A DNA stretch of 6,497 nt from contig PBDF01000006.1 of the NCBI GenBank assembly GCA_002717285.1, positions 155,253-161,749 of the forward strand, read 5' to 3'. Within the stretch, counting starts at the first letter, position 1. Every line of letters begins with the position of its first letter. The notes under the pieces were generated by a model. It worked only from the letters and a program-made list of their open reading frames with translations. It was not told the origin of the DNA and made no database searches. The stretch comes from Magnetovibrio sp. Lineage in GTDB: Bacteria; Pseudomonadota; Alphaproteobacteria; Rhodospirillales_A; JABHCV01. Positions 6,280 through 6,497 of the stretch are shown here, one piece after another. The position numbers were made by a program, and so were the translations under genes.

Positions 6280-6497
6280 TCATAAATAGTCCAAGGCACC
6301 TTGAAGTATGAAAGTGGCAGCAGCTTTATCTATTATTCCAGCCCTGCGCTTTCGGGTCATATCAATTTCATCTATCAATACCCGTTCAACAGCTTTAGTT
6401 GATAATCGTTCATCCCAGAAGGCAAGTGGAATGTCTAGTCGTTCAAGAAAGTTCTTGGCAAATTGCCTGGTAGACTGGCAACGTGGGCCTTCTGTCC
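6280..6497 (-). CDS. ruvX: RuvX/YqgF family RNase H-fold nuclease, C-terminal 71 codons (cut by window edge)
   Basis: RuvX (YqgF) is a small RNase H-fold nuclease described as a putative Holliday junction resolvase and as a factor in 16S rRNA 5'-end processing. The visible part reads from [15 protein letters not shown], through the signature [10 protein letters not shown] (24-33 of the visible part) that carries the conserved glutamate, to [20 protein letters not shown] with the conserved aspartate in the family's VDxxAA-like position. It ends at TGA 6282-6280, and the N-terminal half with the first catalytic aspartate lies outside the window. In alphaproteobacteria ruvX commonly sits just upstream of pyrB, which supports the call. 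Confidence 0.88.
   Translation of the reverse strand, partial: TEGPRCQSTRQFAKNFLERLDIPLAFWDERLSTKAVERVLIDEIDMTRKRRAGIIDKAAATFILQGALDYL

Overview
The window carries six recognisable genes, all on the minus strand. From right to left, in the direction of transcription, they are ruvX (3' end only), pyrB, a pyrC-family gene, plsY, topA and rnr (5' end only). Protein wording and gene order (pyrB-pyrC-plsY, then topA-rnr, with ruvX upstream) point to an alphaproteobacterium, probably a Rhodospirillales-like lineage with an AT-rich genome. That assignment rests on remembered family patterns, not a search. No mobile element, CRISPR array, tRNA, rRNA or phage gene is visible.

Layout: ruvX ends at 6280. 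A spacer of about 220 bp follows, then pyrB, pyrC and plsY in a tight run. pyrB and pyrC share one base (TAATG) and pyrC and plsY are 3 nt apart, so these three are very probably co-transcribed. Next comes a very AT-rich 448-bp spacer without a convincing gene. topA then follows, with rnr starting 8 nt after its stop behind a Shine-Dalgarno that overlaps the topA stop codon. topA-rnr therefore looks like a second transcription unit. The empty spacer lies where many alphaproteobacteria carry dprA between plsY and topA.

Functions: pyrB encodes the aspartate carbamoyltransferase catalytic chain of pyrimidine synthesis. Its partner PyrC has lost the HxH metal-binding pair of amidohydrolases (R65 and Q67 instead) and is probably not a working dihydroorotase. 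It may be a structural partner of PyrB, with the real dihydroorotase encoded elsewhere. PlsY starts phospholipid synthesis, TopA relaxes negative supercoils, RNase R degrades structured RNA, and RuvX is a RNase H-fold nuclease of the YqgF family.

This is essentially a housekeeping region, and I see no new multi-gene system. The points worth a second look are the degenerate PyrC, the missing dprA with its AT-rich spacer, and a possible 25-codon leader ORF that overlaps the pyrB start.
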